Assembly: GCA_050184295.1 (NCBI GenBank)
Contig: JBFXAM010000094.1
Location: 1 to 17,369 of the forward strand
DNA length: 17,369 nucleotides
Direction of reading: 5' to 3'
Source: JBFXAM01 sp050184295
GTDB lineage: Bacteria > Planctomycetota > Phycisphaerae > UBA1845 > Fen-1342
Translations under genes and position numbers: made by a program
The notes under the pieces: model-generated
Told to the model about the DNA's origin: nothing
Database searches by the model: none
What the model saw: the letters and a program-made list of their open reading frames with translations, nothing else
Part shown: positions 1 to 5,605 of the stretch, piece by piece
Position numbering within the stretch: position 1 is the stretch's first letter
Layout of the letters: each line of letters opens with the position of its first letter

Positions 1-623
1 ACGCCGTTCTCGTCGCGCCCAAGGCGCAGGGACACGCCGTGCGCAGCGAGTTTGTGGCGGGCCGCGGCGTGGCGGCGCTCATCGCGGTCCACCAGGACGC
101 GAGCGGCGTGGCGCGCGACGTCGCGCTCGGCTGGGCGGCGGGGATCGGCTGCGCGCGGTCGGCCATCTACGAAACGACCTTCGCGGACGAAACCGAGACG
201 GACCTGTTCGGCGAGCAGGCCGTGCTCTGTGGCGGGCTCACGGCGCTGCTCAAGGCGGCGTTCGACACGCTCGTCGAGGCCGGCTATCCCGCCGAGCTCG
301 CGTACTTCGAGTGCTGCCACGAGGTGAAGATCATCGCGGATCTCATTCATGCGCACGGCATCACCGCGATGCGCGAGCGGATTTCGAACACGGCGCGGTA
401 CGGCGACCTGACGCGCGGGCCGCGGATCATCGACGCGCGCGTGCGCGACGCGCTCCGCGCGGTGCTCGCCGACATCCGCTCGGGACGCTTTGCCCACGAG
501 TGGCTCGCAGAGAGCGCCGCGGGGCGACCTCGATTCACACAACTCACCGAGCGCGACCGCCATCACGCGATCGAACAAGTGGGTGCGGCGGTGCGGGCAC
601 AGTTGGCGCGCCCGACGCGGTAA
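1..623 (+). CDS. ilvC: Ketol-acid reductoisomerase (class I), C-terminal part; 5' end outside window
   Basis: Acetohydroxy acid isomeroreductase, which converts acetolactate or acetohydroxybutyrate to dihydroxy acids with NADPH and Mg2+ in branched-chain amino acid synthesis (cytosolic). The frame is open from base 3 at the window edge, so the NADPH-binding Rossmann domain lies upstream and only about 207 residues are seen. The visible part is the knotted helical domain. It has the metal ligand motif DLFGEQ (Asp and Glu four apart), the second ligand pair in AYFECCHEVK, and the substrate-contact segment ISNTARYGD. The protein ends with a short Arg/Ala tail at a TAA, the usual class I length, without the duplicated knot of class II enzymes. 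No ilvB, ilvN or ilvD is visible downstream. The next gene is unrelated and 165 bases away. Assignment is very secure; the true start cannot be seen. Confidence 0.96.
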   Translation, partial: AVLVAPKAQGHAVRSEFVAGRGVAALIAVHQDASGVARDVALGWAAGIGCARSAIYETTFADETETDLFGEQAVLCGGLTALLKAAFDTLVEAGYPAELAYFECCHEVKIIADLIHAHGITAMRERISNTARYGDLTRGPRIIDARVRDALRAVLADIRSGRFAHEWLAESAAGRPRFTQLTERDRHHAIEQVGAAVRAQLARPTR

Positions 624-788
624 AGGCGCCATGGAGCGCTGCGTGCCGACCGGATGTTCTCGGTCGTACGCAGGCGGCGGCGAGGAAAGCGGCAGCGCGC
701 GGAAGGGCGGGGGTTATGATTACAATGGGCGCAGCGTGCGCATCCGCGAGCGGCGCCGCGCACCCGATCGGCACCAGGATAGTCGGCC
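624..788 (+). promoter_or_regulatory. Short intergenic region with tandem -10-like hexamers
   Basis: This 165-base spacer between ilvC and the SirB1-like gene holds no convincing gene. TATGAT (715-720) is followed directly by TACAAT (721-726), the only AT-rich patch here and about 60 bases before the next start. No good TTGACA-like box is found 16-18 bases upstream, so this is a weak promoter call. AGGA at 776-779, nine bases before the ATG at 789, is the probable ribosome binding site. Confidence 0.3.
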
Positions 789-1610
789 ATGCAGCGACAC
801 CCGTTTGACCTGCTGATGGAGCTGCCCGAGGAGCACATTCGGCTGGATTGCGCTGCGTTGCACCTGGCGCGCGACGAATACCCCGCGCTCGACGTGACCG
901 GATATCGCGCGCAGCTCGACGCGCTGGCGGAGGAAGTGGCGGCGGAGCGGCCGGGGCTCGCGTCGACGCTACGCTACCGCGCGCTGCACCACGTGCTGGT
1001 GGAGCGGCACGGGTTCCGCGGCAACGAGCGCGACTACTACGATCCGGAGAACAGTTATCTCAATCGCGTGCTCGATCGCCGCGTCGGGATTCCGATCTCG
1101 CTGGCAGTCGTCTGGATCGAGGTCGGGCGACGGCTGAAGTGGCCGGTCGCGGGCGTGAATTTCCCCGGGCATTTTCTCGTCCGGATCGATGATCCCGACC
1201 GGTTCGTGCTGGTCGACGCGTTCGGCGACGGACGCTCGCTCTCGCTGGCGGACTGCCGGCGGCTGTTCGCGGGCGACGAGACCGAGCCGAGCGCGGGCTG
1301 CGCGAGCCATTTCGAGCCGGTGGATACGCGAACGCTGCTGTCGCGCATGCTCAACAACCTGCGCGTCATCTACGCCACTCACCAGGATTGGCCGAGGCTG
1401 GAGCGGGTGCTGGCGCGGCTGGTGGCAGTGCAACCGAGGAACTCCCGGCACTGGCAGGAGTTGGCGGCCCTGCACTTCCGCCGCGGGGACGCCGACCGCG
1501 CCGCCGCGCTGCTGCATATTTGTCGCCAGCTGGCGGCGGGCGACTCGGAGACCGCGACGATCGCGCGCAGCGTCGCCTGCCTGCGGGCCGCGGTGAACGC
1601 ACTGAATTGA
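789..1610 (+). CDS. SirB1-like protein: transglutaminase-fold domain plus TPR-type C-terminus
   Basis: A 273-residue cytosolic protein of the SirB1 family (Transglut_core2 type). Residues about 60-165 are the transglutaminase-like core, with YYDPENSYLN (83-92), RRVGIPISLAVV (97-108), PGHFLVR (126-132) and VDAFGDG (142-148). The His and Asp of the papain-like triad seem kept (H128, D143). The catalytic Cys position of true transglutaminases falls in the Gly-Ile-Pro segment, so activity is doubtful; this is a feature of the family as I know it. Residues about 180-270 are helical and TPR-like. The start at 789 has AGGA nine bases upstream. The biochemical role of the family is not settled; the name comes from an E. 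coli locus. There is no signal peptide or membrane segment. The gene stands alone between ilvC and a secreted protein. Family call is firm, function open. Confidence 0.86.
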   Translation: MQRHPFDLLMELPEEHIRLDCAALHLARDEYPALDVTGYRAQLDALAEEVAAERPGLASTLRYRALHHVLVERHGFRGNERDYYDPENSYLNRVLDRRVGIPISLAVVWIEVGRRLKWPVAGVNFPGHFLVRIDDPDRFVLVDAFGDGRSLSLADCRRLFAGDETEPSAGCASHFEPVDTRTLLSRMLNNLRVIYATHQDWPRLERVLARLVAVQPRNSRHWQELAALHFRRGDADRAAALLHICRQLAAGDSETATIARSVACLRAAVNALN

Positions 1611-1624
1611 CGGGCGCGCCCGTC
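1609..1624. terminator. Perfect 16-base palindrome overlapping a stop codon, terminator-like
   Basis: GACGGGCGCGCCCGTC is its own reverse complement and begins inside the TGA of the SirB1-like gene. In RNA it can form a six-pair GC-rich stem with a CGCG loop. No U-run follows, so it would be a weak or non-canonical terminator. GC-rich DNA produces such palindromes at roughly chance rate, so position is the main argument. Confidence 0.35.
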
Positions 1625-1684
1625 CGTCACACGCTCGCGCCGGCCGGCGGCTGCAAGAAGTCCGGATTACGGGTTCCAGCCGGG

Positions 1685-1712
1685 TTGCCTGGGGCTCGAT
1701 AGAATGTATATT
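1685..1712 (+). promoter_or_regulatory. Sigma-70-type promoter of the secreted protein gene
   Basis: TTGCCT (1685-1690), a 16-base spacer and TATATT (1707-1712) make the best housekeeping-type promoter in the first 3 kb. Transcription would start near 1719, giving a leader of about 73 bases before the ATG at 1792, which has AAGGAG (1780-1785) six bases upstream. Confidence 0.55.
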
Positions 1713-1723
1713 GGCAGGGGTCT

Positions 1724-1753
1724 GAGACGCCGCGTCTCCGGGCACGCGCCCGG
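1724..1753 (+). promoter_or_regulatory. Two abutting inverted repeats in the 5' leader (operator or hairpins)
   Basis: GAGACGC-C-GCGTCTC (1724-1738) is a perfect 7-1-7 inverted repeat centred about 12 bases after the predicted transcription start. Sharing its last base is CCGGGC-ACGC-GCCCGG (1738-1753), a perfect six-pair hairpin with a four-base loop. The first could be an operator for a dimeric repressor; the second would be a stable leader hairpin upstream of the Shine-Dalgarno. Either alone is near chance expectation in GC-rich DNA; the pairing and position make them notable. Confidence 0.35.
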
Positions 1754-1791
1754 GCCCGACCGGCCGACCTGCATCGGACAAGGAGTCCGTC

Positions 1792-2598
1792 ATGTACCGC
1801 TATCTCGCCGCCGGCATGCTGCTTCTGGCAATCTCGGCCACTGCGATCGCGCAGAGTTCGCCGCGTCGGACCGCGCGCGTCGCGCCGCGGCCGACGGTTG
1901 ACGCGACGCTGCGGGCTCTGAACACGATCATCCCGACCGCCGAATACACCGAGCAGCCGCTCGAGTCGGTGATCGAAGCACTGGCCGAGTACACCAAGGC
2001 GAACATCCAGGTTCGCTGGCAGAAGGTCGAGGATTCCGGTGTTCCGCGTGACAAGCCGATCAGCTTGAAGGTCAGCAACGTCCCGCTGTCGATGGTGCTG
2101 TGGCTGGTGATGAGCGAGGCCGGCGGCGGCGAAGTGAAACTCGCGTATCGCGCGACGAGCAACGCCGGCGGCACGCTGATCATTCTGTCCACCGACGACG
2201 ACCTGGGCGCCGAGATGGTGACCAAGGTCTACGATGTGACCGACCTGCTCGTGAATGTGCCGCGTTTTGACAACGCGCCCCGCATCGACCCGTCCCAGGC
2301 GCTGCAAGGCGTCAGCTCGTCGGGCGGCGGCGGACTCGGTGGATCGGGCGGCAGCTCCGGCGGCGGCGGAAATATTTTCAGCGACCAGGGCGAAGAGGAC
2401 CAGGAAGAAAACCAGAACGGCATCAACGCGCCCGGAATGGAAGAACTCATTCGTCTCATCGTCGACACGATCGAGCCGGATTCGTGGGTCCAGAACGGCG
2501 GTCGCGGAACCATCACCCCGTTCCGATATCAGATTGTCGTTCGGAACAGCCTGATCGTTCATCAGCGATTGAACGGCTACAAGATTCGGGAGGACTAG
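1792..2598 (+). CDS. Secreted protein with secretin/STN-like N-domain and Gly/Ser linker
   Basis: A 268-residue exported protein. Residues 1-20 are a Sec signal peptide ending Ala-Ile-Ala before Gln21. Residues 45-110 look like a secretin/TonB short N-terminal (STN) domain: AEYTEQPLESVIEALAEYT, a strand pair, then NVPLSMVLWLVM. After TLIIL the motif KVYDVTDLL (145-153) is the strand found at the start of secretin N-domains. A low-complexity Gly/Ser stretch (177-193) and an acidic patch (200-206) form a linker to a last module, MEELIRLIVDTIEPDSW (216-232), followed by beta-rich residues. There is no secretin pore domain, so it is not a complete outer-membrane channel. Comparable small secretin-N-like proteins are, as I recall, common in planctomycetes with unknown roles. 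The start has a strong AAGGAG. Domain resemblance is good, function unknown. Confidence 0.72.
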   Translation: MYRYLAAGMLLLAISATAIAQSSPRRTARVAPRPTVDATLRALNTIIPTAEYTEQPLESVIEALAEYTKANIQVRWQKVEDSGVPRDKPISLKVSNVPLSMVLWLVMSEAGGGEVKLAYRATSNAGGTLIILSTDDDLGAEMVTKVYDVTDLLVNVPRFDNAPRIDPSQALQGVSSSGGGGLGGSGGSSGGGGNIFSDQGEEDQEENQNGINAPGMEELIRLIVDTIEPDSWVQNGGRGTITPFRYQIVVRNSLIVHQRLNGYKIRED

Positions 2599-2696
2599 CC
2601 CGCAAGGGTGGTCCGGCCTGGCGTTTGGTCATTCGGCGTGGGCAGGTGGTGATCCGCCTGCCCAACGCCTTTTCTGGCCGGCGGTTGTGGGACGGA

Positions 2697-2702
2697 TACA
2701 AT
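2697..2702 (+). promoter_or_regulatory. -10 hexamer placed for a leaderless transcript
   Basis: TACAAT lies exactly 12 to 7 bases before the ATG at 2709, so transcription would begin at the start codon itself. There is no Shine-Dalgarno between them and no clear -35 box. Confidence 0.45.
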
Positions 2703-2708
2703 TCACGC

Positions 2709-2990
2709 ATGCCCAGCTTTTCCGCGCTTGGCCCGGTCGTAATCTGGTCCGTCGTGCTGCTGTTGATCGGCGCCGGCGGGATCGTTGCGGCGGCGCTGTT
2801 CCGGCGGTGGTCGCAGCGGGAGCAACCGGTTCAGAATTTCACGCTACAAGACCTGCGGGAGCTGCTGGCGAGTGGCCAGATCTCGGCAGAGGAATACGAT
2901 TCGATGCGGGCCGTGATTCTGGGCACAGCGGGGTCGCGTCGCGCGCCGGAGTCGTCGCGCGAGCCGTCCCCGCCGCCGGCGAAGCCGTGA
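2709..2990 (+). CDS. Small single-pass membrane protein with SHOCT-like C-terminus
   Basis: A 93-residue protein. One hydrophobic segment (about residues 8-30, ending before RRWSQR) should span the inner membrane with the basic side in the cytosol. Residues about 44-72, FTLQDLRELLASGQISAEEY, match the SHOCT (short C-terminal) pattern of two short helices with a Gly and a Glu-Tyr pair. A Pro/Ser/Arg tail follows. The frame stays open upstream to an ATG at 2484 inside the previous gene, but that part would overlap its coding sequence by over 100 bases and has no domain, so the ATG at 2709 next to the hydrophobic segment is preferred. No ribosome binding site is present and the -10-like TACAAT suggests leaderless expression. 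SHOCT-type modules are thought to mediate oligomerisation; the role here is unknown. Confidence 0.68.
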   Translation: MPSFSALGPVVIWSVVLLLIGAGGIVAAALFRRWSQREQPVQNFTLQDLRELLASGQISAEEYDSMRAVILGTAGSRRAPESSREPSPPPAKP

Positions 2991-3090
2991 GTTGGGAATT
3001 CTCGCGACGGCTGCGGATCGTGAGCGGTTTCGGCCGATGGGATGACGGGGCGTGAGTCGATGCGGCGTGTTGCACCCGCCGCGGGTTGGC

Positions 3091-3119
3091 TTCTGATGCC
3101 GCGCGCAAACCGCTAAAAT
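3091..3119 (+). promoter_or_regulatory. Probable promoter of clpX
   Basis: TTCTGA (3091-3096), 17 bases, then TAAAAT (3114-3119). A start near 3126 would leave a leader of about 80 bases before the ATG at 3208. The leader holds a small hairpin (ACCGC 3170-3174 with GCGGT 3182-3186). The -35 match is weak; the -10 is good. Confidence 0.4.
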
Positions 3120-3207
3120 CGCGGAGCGCGATGAGCGCAGCGTCCGGAAAAAGTCGAAAGTAATCGTGTACCGCGGGCAGAGCGGTCCGTGGAGAGGCGA
3201 GGTTCGG

Positions 3208-4485
3208 ATGAGCAGCAATCGAAGCGGGCCGGGACGCACCCGTCGCGGCAACGCGTGCAGCTTCTGCGGCAAGAGTCATCGCGACGCCGGCCCGATGGTT
3301 GAAGGCCCGGACGACGTCTATATCTGCTCCTCGTGCATCGAGATGTGCCACAATCTCATGCGCGACGAGCGCAAGCGCGCCGGACGAACACGCAGCCCCG
3401 CCAAAGCGACACCGAAGCCGCGCGAGATTTTTGAGTTCCTCGATCAATACGTCGTTGGGCAGGACTTCGCCAAGCGTGCCGTGGCGGTCGCGGTGTTCAA
3501 CCACTACCAGCGCCTGTCGCACTTCGACAACGCCGAGCAGAACGACGTCGAGATCGACAAGAGCAACGTGCTGCTCATCGGCCCCACCGGGTCCGGCAAG
3601 ACGCTCCTGGCGCGCACGCTCGCCCGCGTGCTCGACGTGCCGTTCGCGATCGGCGACGCGACCACGCTCACCGAGGCCGGTTACGTCGGCGAGGACGTCG
3701 AGAACATCCTGCTGCGGCTGCTCCAGAACGCCGACTACGACCTCGAAGCCGCCCAGCGCGGCATCGTCTACATCGACGAGATCGACAAGATCGGCAAGAC
3801 CTGGAACAACGTCAGCATCACGCGCGACGTGAGCGGCGAAGGCGTGCAGCAGGCCCTGCTCAAGATGCTCGAAGGGACCGTGAGCAACATTCCGCCGCAA
3901 GGCGGCCGCAAGCACCCGGAGCAGCAGTACATCCAGCTCGACACCAGCAACATCCTGTTCATCTGCGGCGGCACGTTCGTCGGGCTGGAAAAGATCATCC
4001 GCAAGCGGCTCGGCCGAAAAGCGATCGGGTTCATCGCGGACGAAGAGACCGGCGACGAGGTGCACGAGCTTGGACGCGTGCTGCACGAGGTGACGCCGGA
4101 CGACCTGATCGAATTCGGCATGATCCCGGAGTTCGTGGGGCGCCTGCCGCTGCTGTGCCCGCTCGAGCCGCTCGACGAGCACGCGCTGGTGCGCATTCTC
4201 ACGCAGCCGCGCAACGCCCTGGTCAAGCAGTTTCAGAAGATGTTCGAGCTCAGCGGCGGTCGGCTGGAGTTCTCACCCGACGCGCTGGAAGAGATCGCCC
4301 GCAAGGCGTTGAAGCGCGACACGGGCGCGCGGGCGCTGCGGGCAGTGGTCGAGGAGTTCATGCTTGAGTGCATGTTCGAGCTGCCGGAAATGAAGCCCGG
4401 CGGGCGCTACGTGATCACGCGCGACGTGGTGTGCGGCGAGGAAGACCTGCTGGCGCCGGGTCGGCCGAAGAAGGAATCGGCGTAG
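3208..4485 (+). CDS. clpX: ATP-dependent Clp protease ATP-binding subunit ClpX
   Basis: Hexameric AAA+ unfoldase that delivers tagged proteins to ClpP. 425 residues, normal length. The zinc-binding domain has C17, C20, C40 and C43. Walker A is GPTGSGKT (125-132), the pore loop GYVG (158-161), Walker B IVYIDEID (186-193), the RKH substrate loop 234-236, the ClpP-docking IGF loop 273-275, and sensor 2 is DTGARALR (371-378) with R375. All functional loops are intact. The GTG at 3166 would add 14 residues with no family counterpart; the ATG at 3208 has GAGG five bases before it and begins just before the zinc domain. Unlike the usual tig-clpP-clpX order, no clpP lies beside it. It is monocistronic and convergent with fliS. 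Identification is secure. Confidence 0.97.
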   Translation: MSSNRSGPGRTRRGNACSFCGKSHRDAGPMVEGPDDVYICSSCIEMCHNLMRDERKRAGRTRSPAKATPKPREIFEFLDQYVVGQDFAKRAVAVAVFNHYQRLSHFDNAEQNDVEIDKSNVLLIGPTGSGKTLLARTLARVLDVPFAIGDATTLTEAGYVGEDVENILLRLLQNADYDLEAAQRGIVYIDEIDKIGKTWNNVSITRDVSGEGVQQALLKMLEGTVSNIPPQGGRKHPEQQYIQLDTSNILFICGGTFVGLEKIIRKRLGRKAIGFIADEETGDEVHELGRVLHEVTPDDLIEFGMIPEFVGRLPLLCPLEPLDEHALVRILTQPRNALVKQFQKMFELSGGRLEFSPDALEEIARKALKRDTGARALRAVVEEFMLECMFELPEMKPGGRYVITRDVVCGEEDLLAPGRPKKESA

Positions 4486-4589
4486 GCCAGCCACAATGTC
4501 CTGAACCGGCCGGACAGCGACGTGCCGTCACGCGAGTGGCGCGCCTTGGCTTCTCTTTCTTGCGCGTGCTGAACATGCTTGTTGTGGGG

Positions 4590-4616
4590 TTCCGCGCCGG
4601 CTCCGCGGCGCCGGAA
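4590..4616. terminator. Hairpin between convergent clpX and fliS
   Basis: TTCCG-CGCCG, a six-base loop, CGGCG, a bulged C, then CGGAA: a ten-pair stem with one bulge. It lies about 105 bases after the clpX stop and 19 bases after the fliS stop, so it could serve both strands. No clear U-run follows on either strand, so it is an atypical terminator candidate. The remaining 4486-4634 spacer shows nothing else. Confidence 0.45.
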
Positions 4617-4634
4617 TTGACAGCGCGGCGGAAA

Positions 4635-5156
4635 TCAGCCTTCGAGATAGATCGATGAGCTCTTGCTGGCCGTCGGCGCGAGCTGGACGGGGCCCTGCGT
4701 GATCGGGATGACGGGCGTGACGCCCGCAGCCGCGACGCCTGTGGGCGGGGACGCGGCGATCGCGGTCGCGGCGCGCTCGTCCCTGAGCTTTTCCATCAGC
4801 AAGAGCCACGTTTCTCGCTGATGGCGCAGGATTCGCAAGGCGTCGTCGACCGCGCCGACCTCGCGCGTCATGTTCGCGTCCACCAGCCGCCGCCAGATGA
4901 ACATGTACAGGCTGTTCATCTGGTCCACCAGGCGCGGGTGAACGTCGCGTTTCAGGCCGGCCTGCAACTCCAGGACGATCTTCTGGGCGCGCTCCAGGGC
5001 GTTGAACGAGGCCTCGAAGTTGTGCTGCTCGATGCTCTCGCGGCCGCGCGTCGCGAAGCGGATCGCGCCGTCGATCAGCATCAGCTGCAACTGCTCCGGC
5101 GGCGCCGTGAGAACCGCGTTCTTCAGGTATTCGTTATGGGCGAGGGTCGTGCTCAC
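4635..5156 (-). CDS. fliS: Flagellar export chaperone FliS
   Basis: Cytosolic chaperone that binds flagellin and keeps it unpolymerised before export. With the GTG start at 5156 it has 173 residues: the FliS four-helix domain covers about 1-128, including EYLKNAVLTAPPEQLQLMLIDGAIRF-type helix 1 (residues 9-34; read in two parts) and DQMNSLYMFIWRRLVDANMT (78-97). Residues 129-173 are an Ala/Pro/Thr-rich tail ending SSSIYLEG, longer than in typical FliS (about 130 residues). Start choice is uncertain. An ATG at 5192 adds 12 residues without family character. The GTG begins where FliS proteins usually begin, and GATACT sits 12 to 7 bases before it, which would suit a leaderless start. Neither has a good Shine-Dalgarno. 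It lies downstream of fliD in the same direction but about 450 bases away. Confidence 0.9.
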   Translation of the reverse strand: MSTTLAHNEYLKNAVLTAPPEQLQLMLIDGAIRFATRGRESIEQHNFEASFNALERAQKIVLELQAGLKRDVHPRLVDQMNSLYMFIWRRLVDANMTREVGAVDDALRILRHQRETWLLLMEKLRDERAATAIAASPPTGVAAAGVTPVIPITQGPVQLAPTASKSSSIYLEG

Positions 5157-5192
5157 ACCGTTAGTATCGGATCGAACCCGGTGGCCGCTCAT

Positions 5193-5605
5193 TAGCTCGG
5201 CCGATGCCCCGGGCGTTGCATGCGGCCGGTCCGCGAACCGGGCGATCGAGATTGACCCATAACCGCGGCGCGGCGTCTTCACCGGCGCCGCCCGTGAGCA
5301 TGCAAGGGACGGCACGCGGCCCGTACCGGGTTGACCCGCCCGACTGTTGTTGCCGGACCAATCGAGTCGGCAATACGCGGTCATTCGGCTACGGAACTGC
5401 GCAAGCTGCGCAACGCGGCGCAAGGCAGCAGGGGGCGCGGAACGTACTCGGCGGACAAAACGGGGCGGGTGCGATGGGGTAGTCGGTGTGCCACTGCTCA
5501 CAGCAGTGGCGTGTAGAGATCGTCGCCGCCCGCGCCCCAGTTTGCTGGCAGCGGCGCTCGGAGGCTGCTCGCGAACAGCAGCGGATGGTCGTTGCTCGCG
5601 AGCGC
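5193..5605. other. Long fliD-fliS spacer without a gene
   Basis: About 410-450 bases separate the fliD stop from the fliS start, unusual for a pair that is normally nearly contiguous. No reading frame here has recognisable protein character. It holds the 5490-5510 palindrome, and two copies of TGCTCGCGA (near 5573 and 5593), the first inside a six-pair hairpin GCTGCT...AGCAGC (about 5570-5588). The spacer probably contains the fliD terminator and a separate fliS promoter. Confidence 0.6.
5490..5510. repeat. Perfect nine-pair palindrome between fliD and fliS
   Basis: GCCACTGCT, a three-base CAC loop, then AGCAGTGGC. It is the tightest perfect hairpin I noticed in the window and lies in non-coding DNA about 95 bases beyond the fliD stop. 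It may terminate fliD transcription, though no U-run follows. It may also be a copy of a dispersed palindromic repeat; I recall similar sequences in planctomycete spacers but cannot verify this. Confidence 0.55.

Noticed and set aside
2839..4182. A 447-codon minus-strand open frame
   Set aside because: Antisense to clpX; no recognisable domains.
5157..5501. N-terminal extension of the FliS frame to 5501
   Set aside because: The added residues are Arg/Pro-rich without similarity to FliS and run through the palindrome in the spacer.
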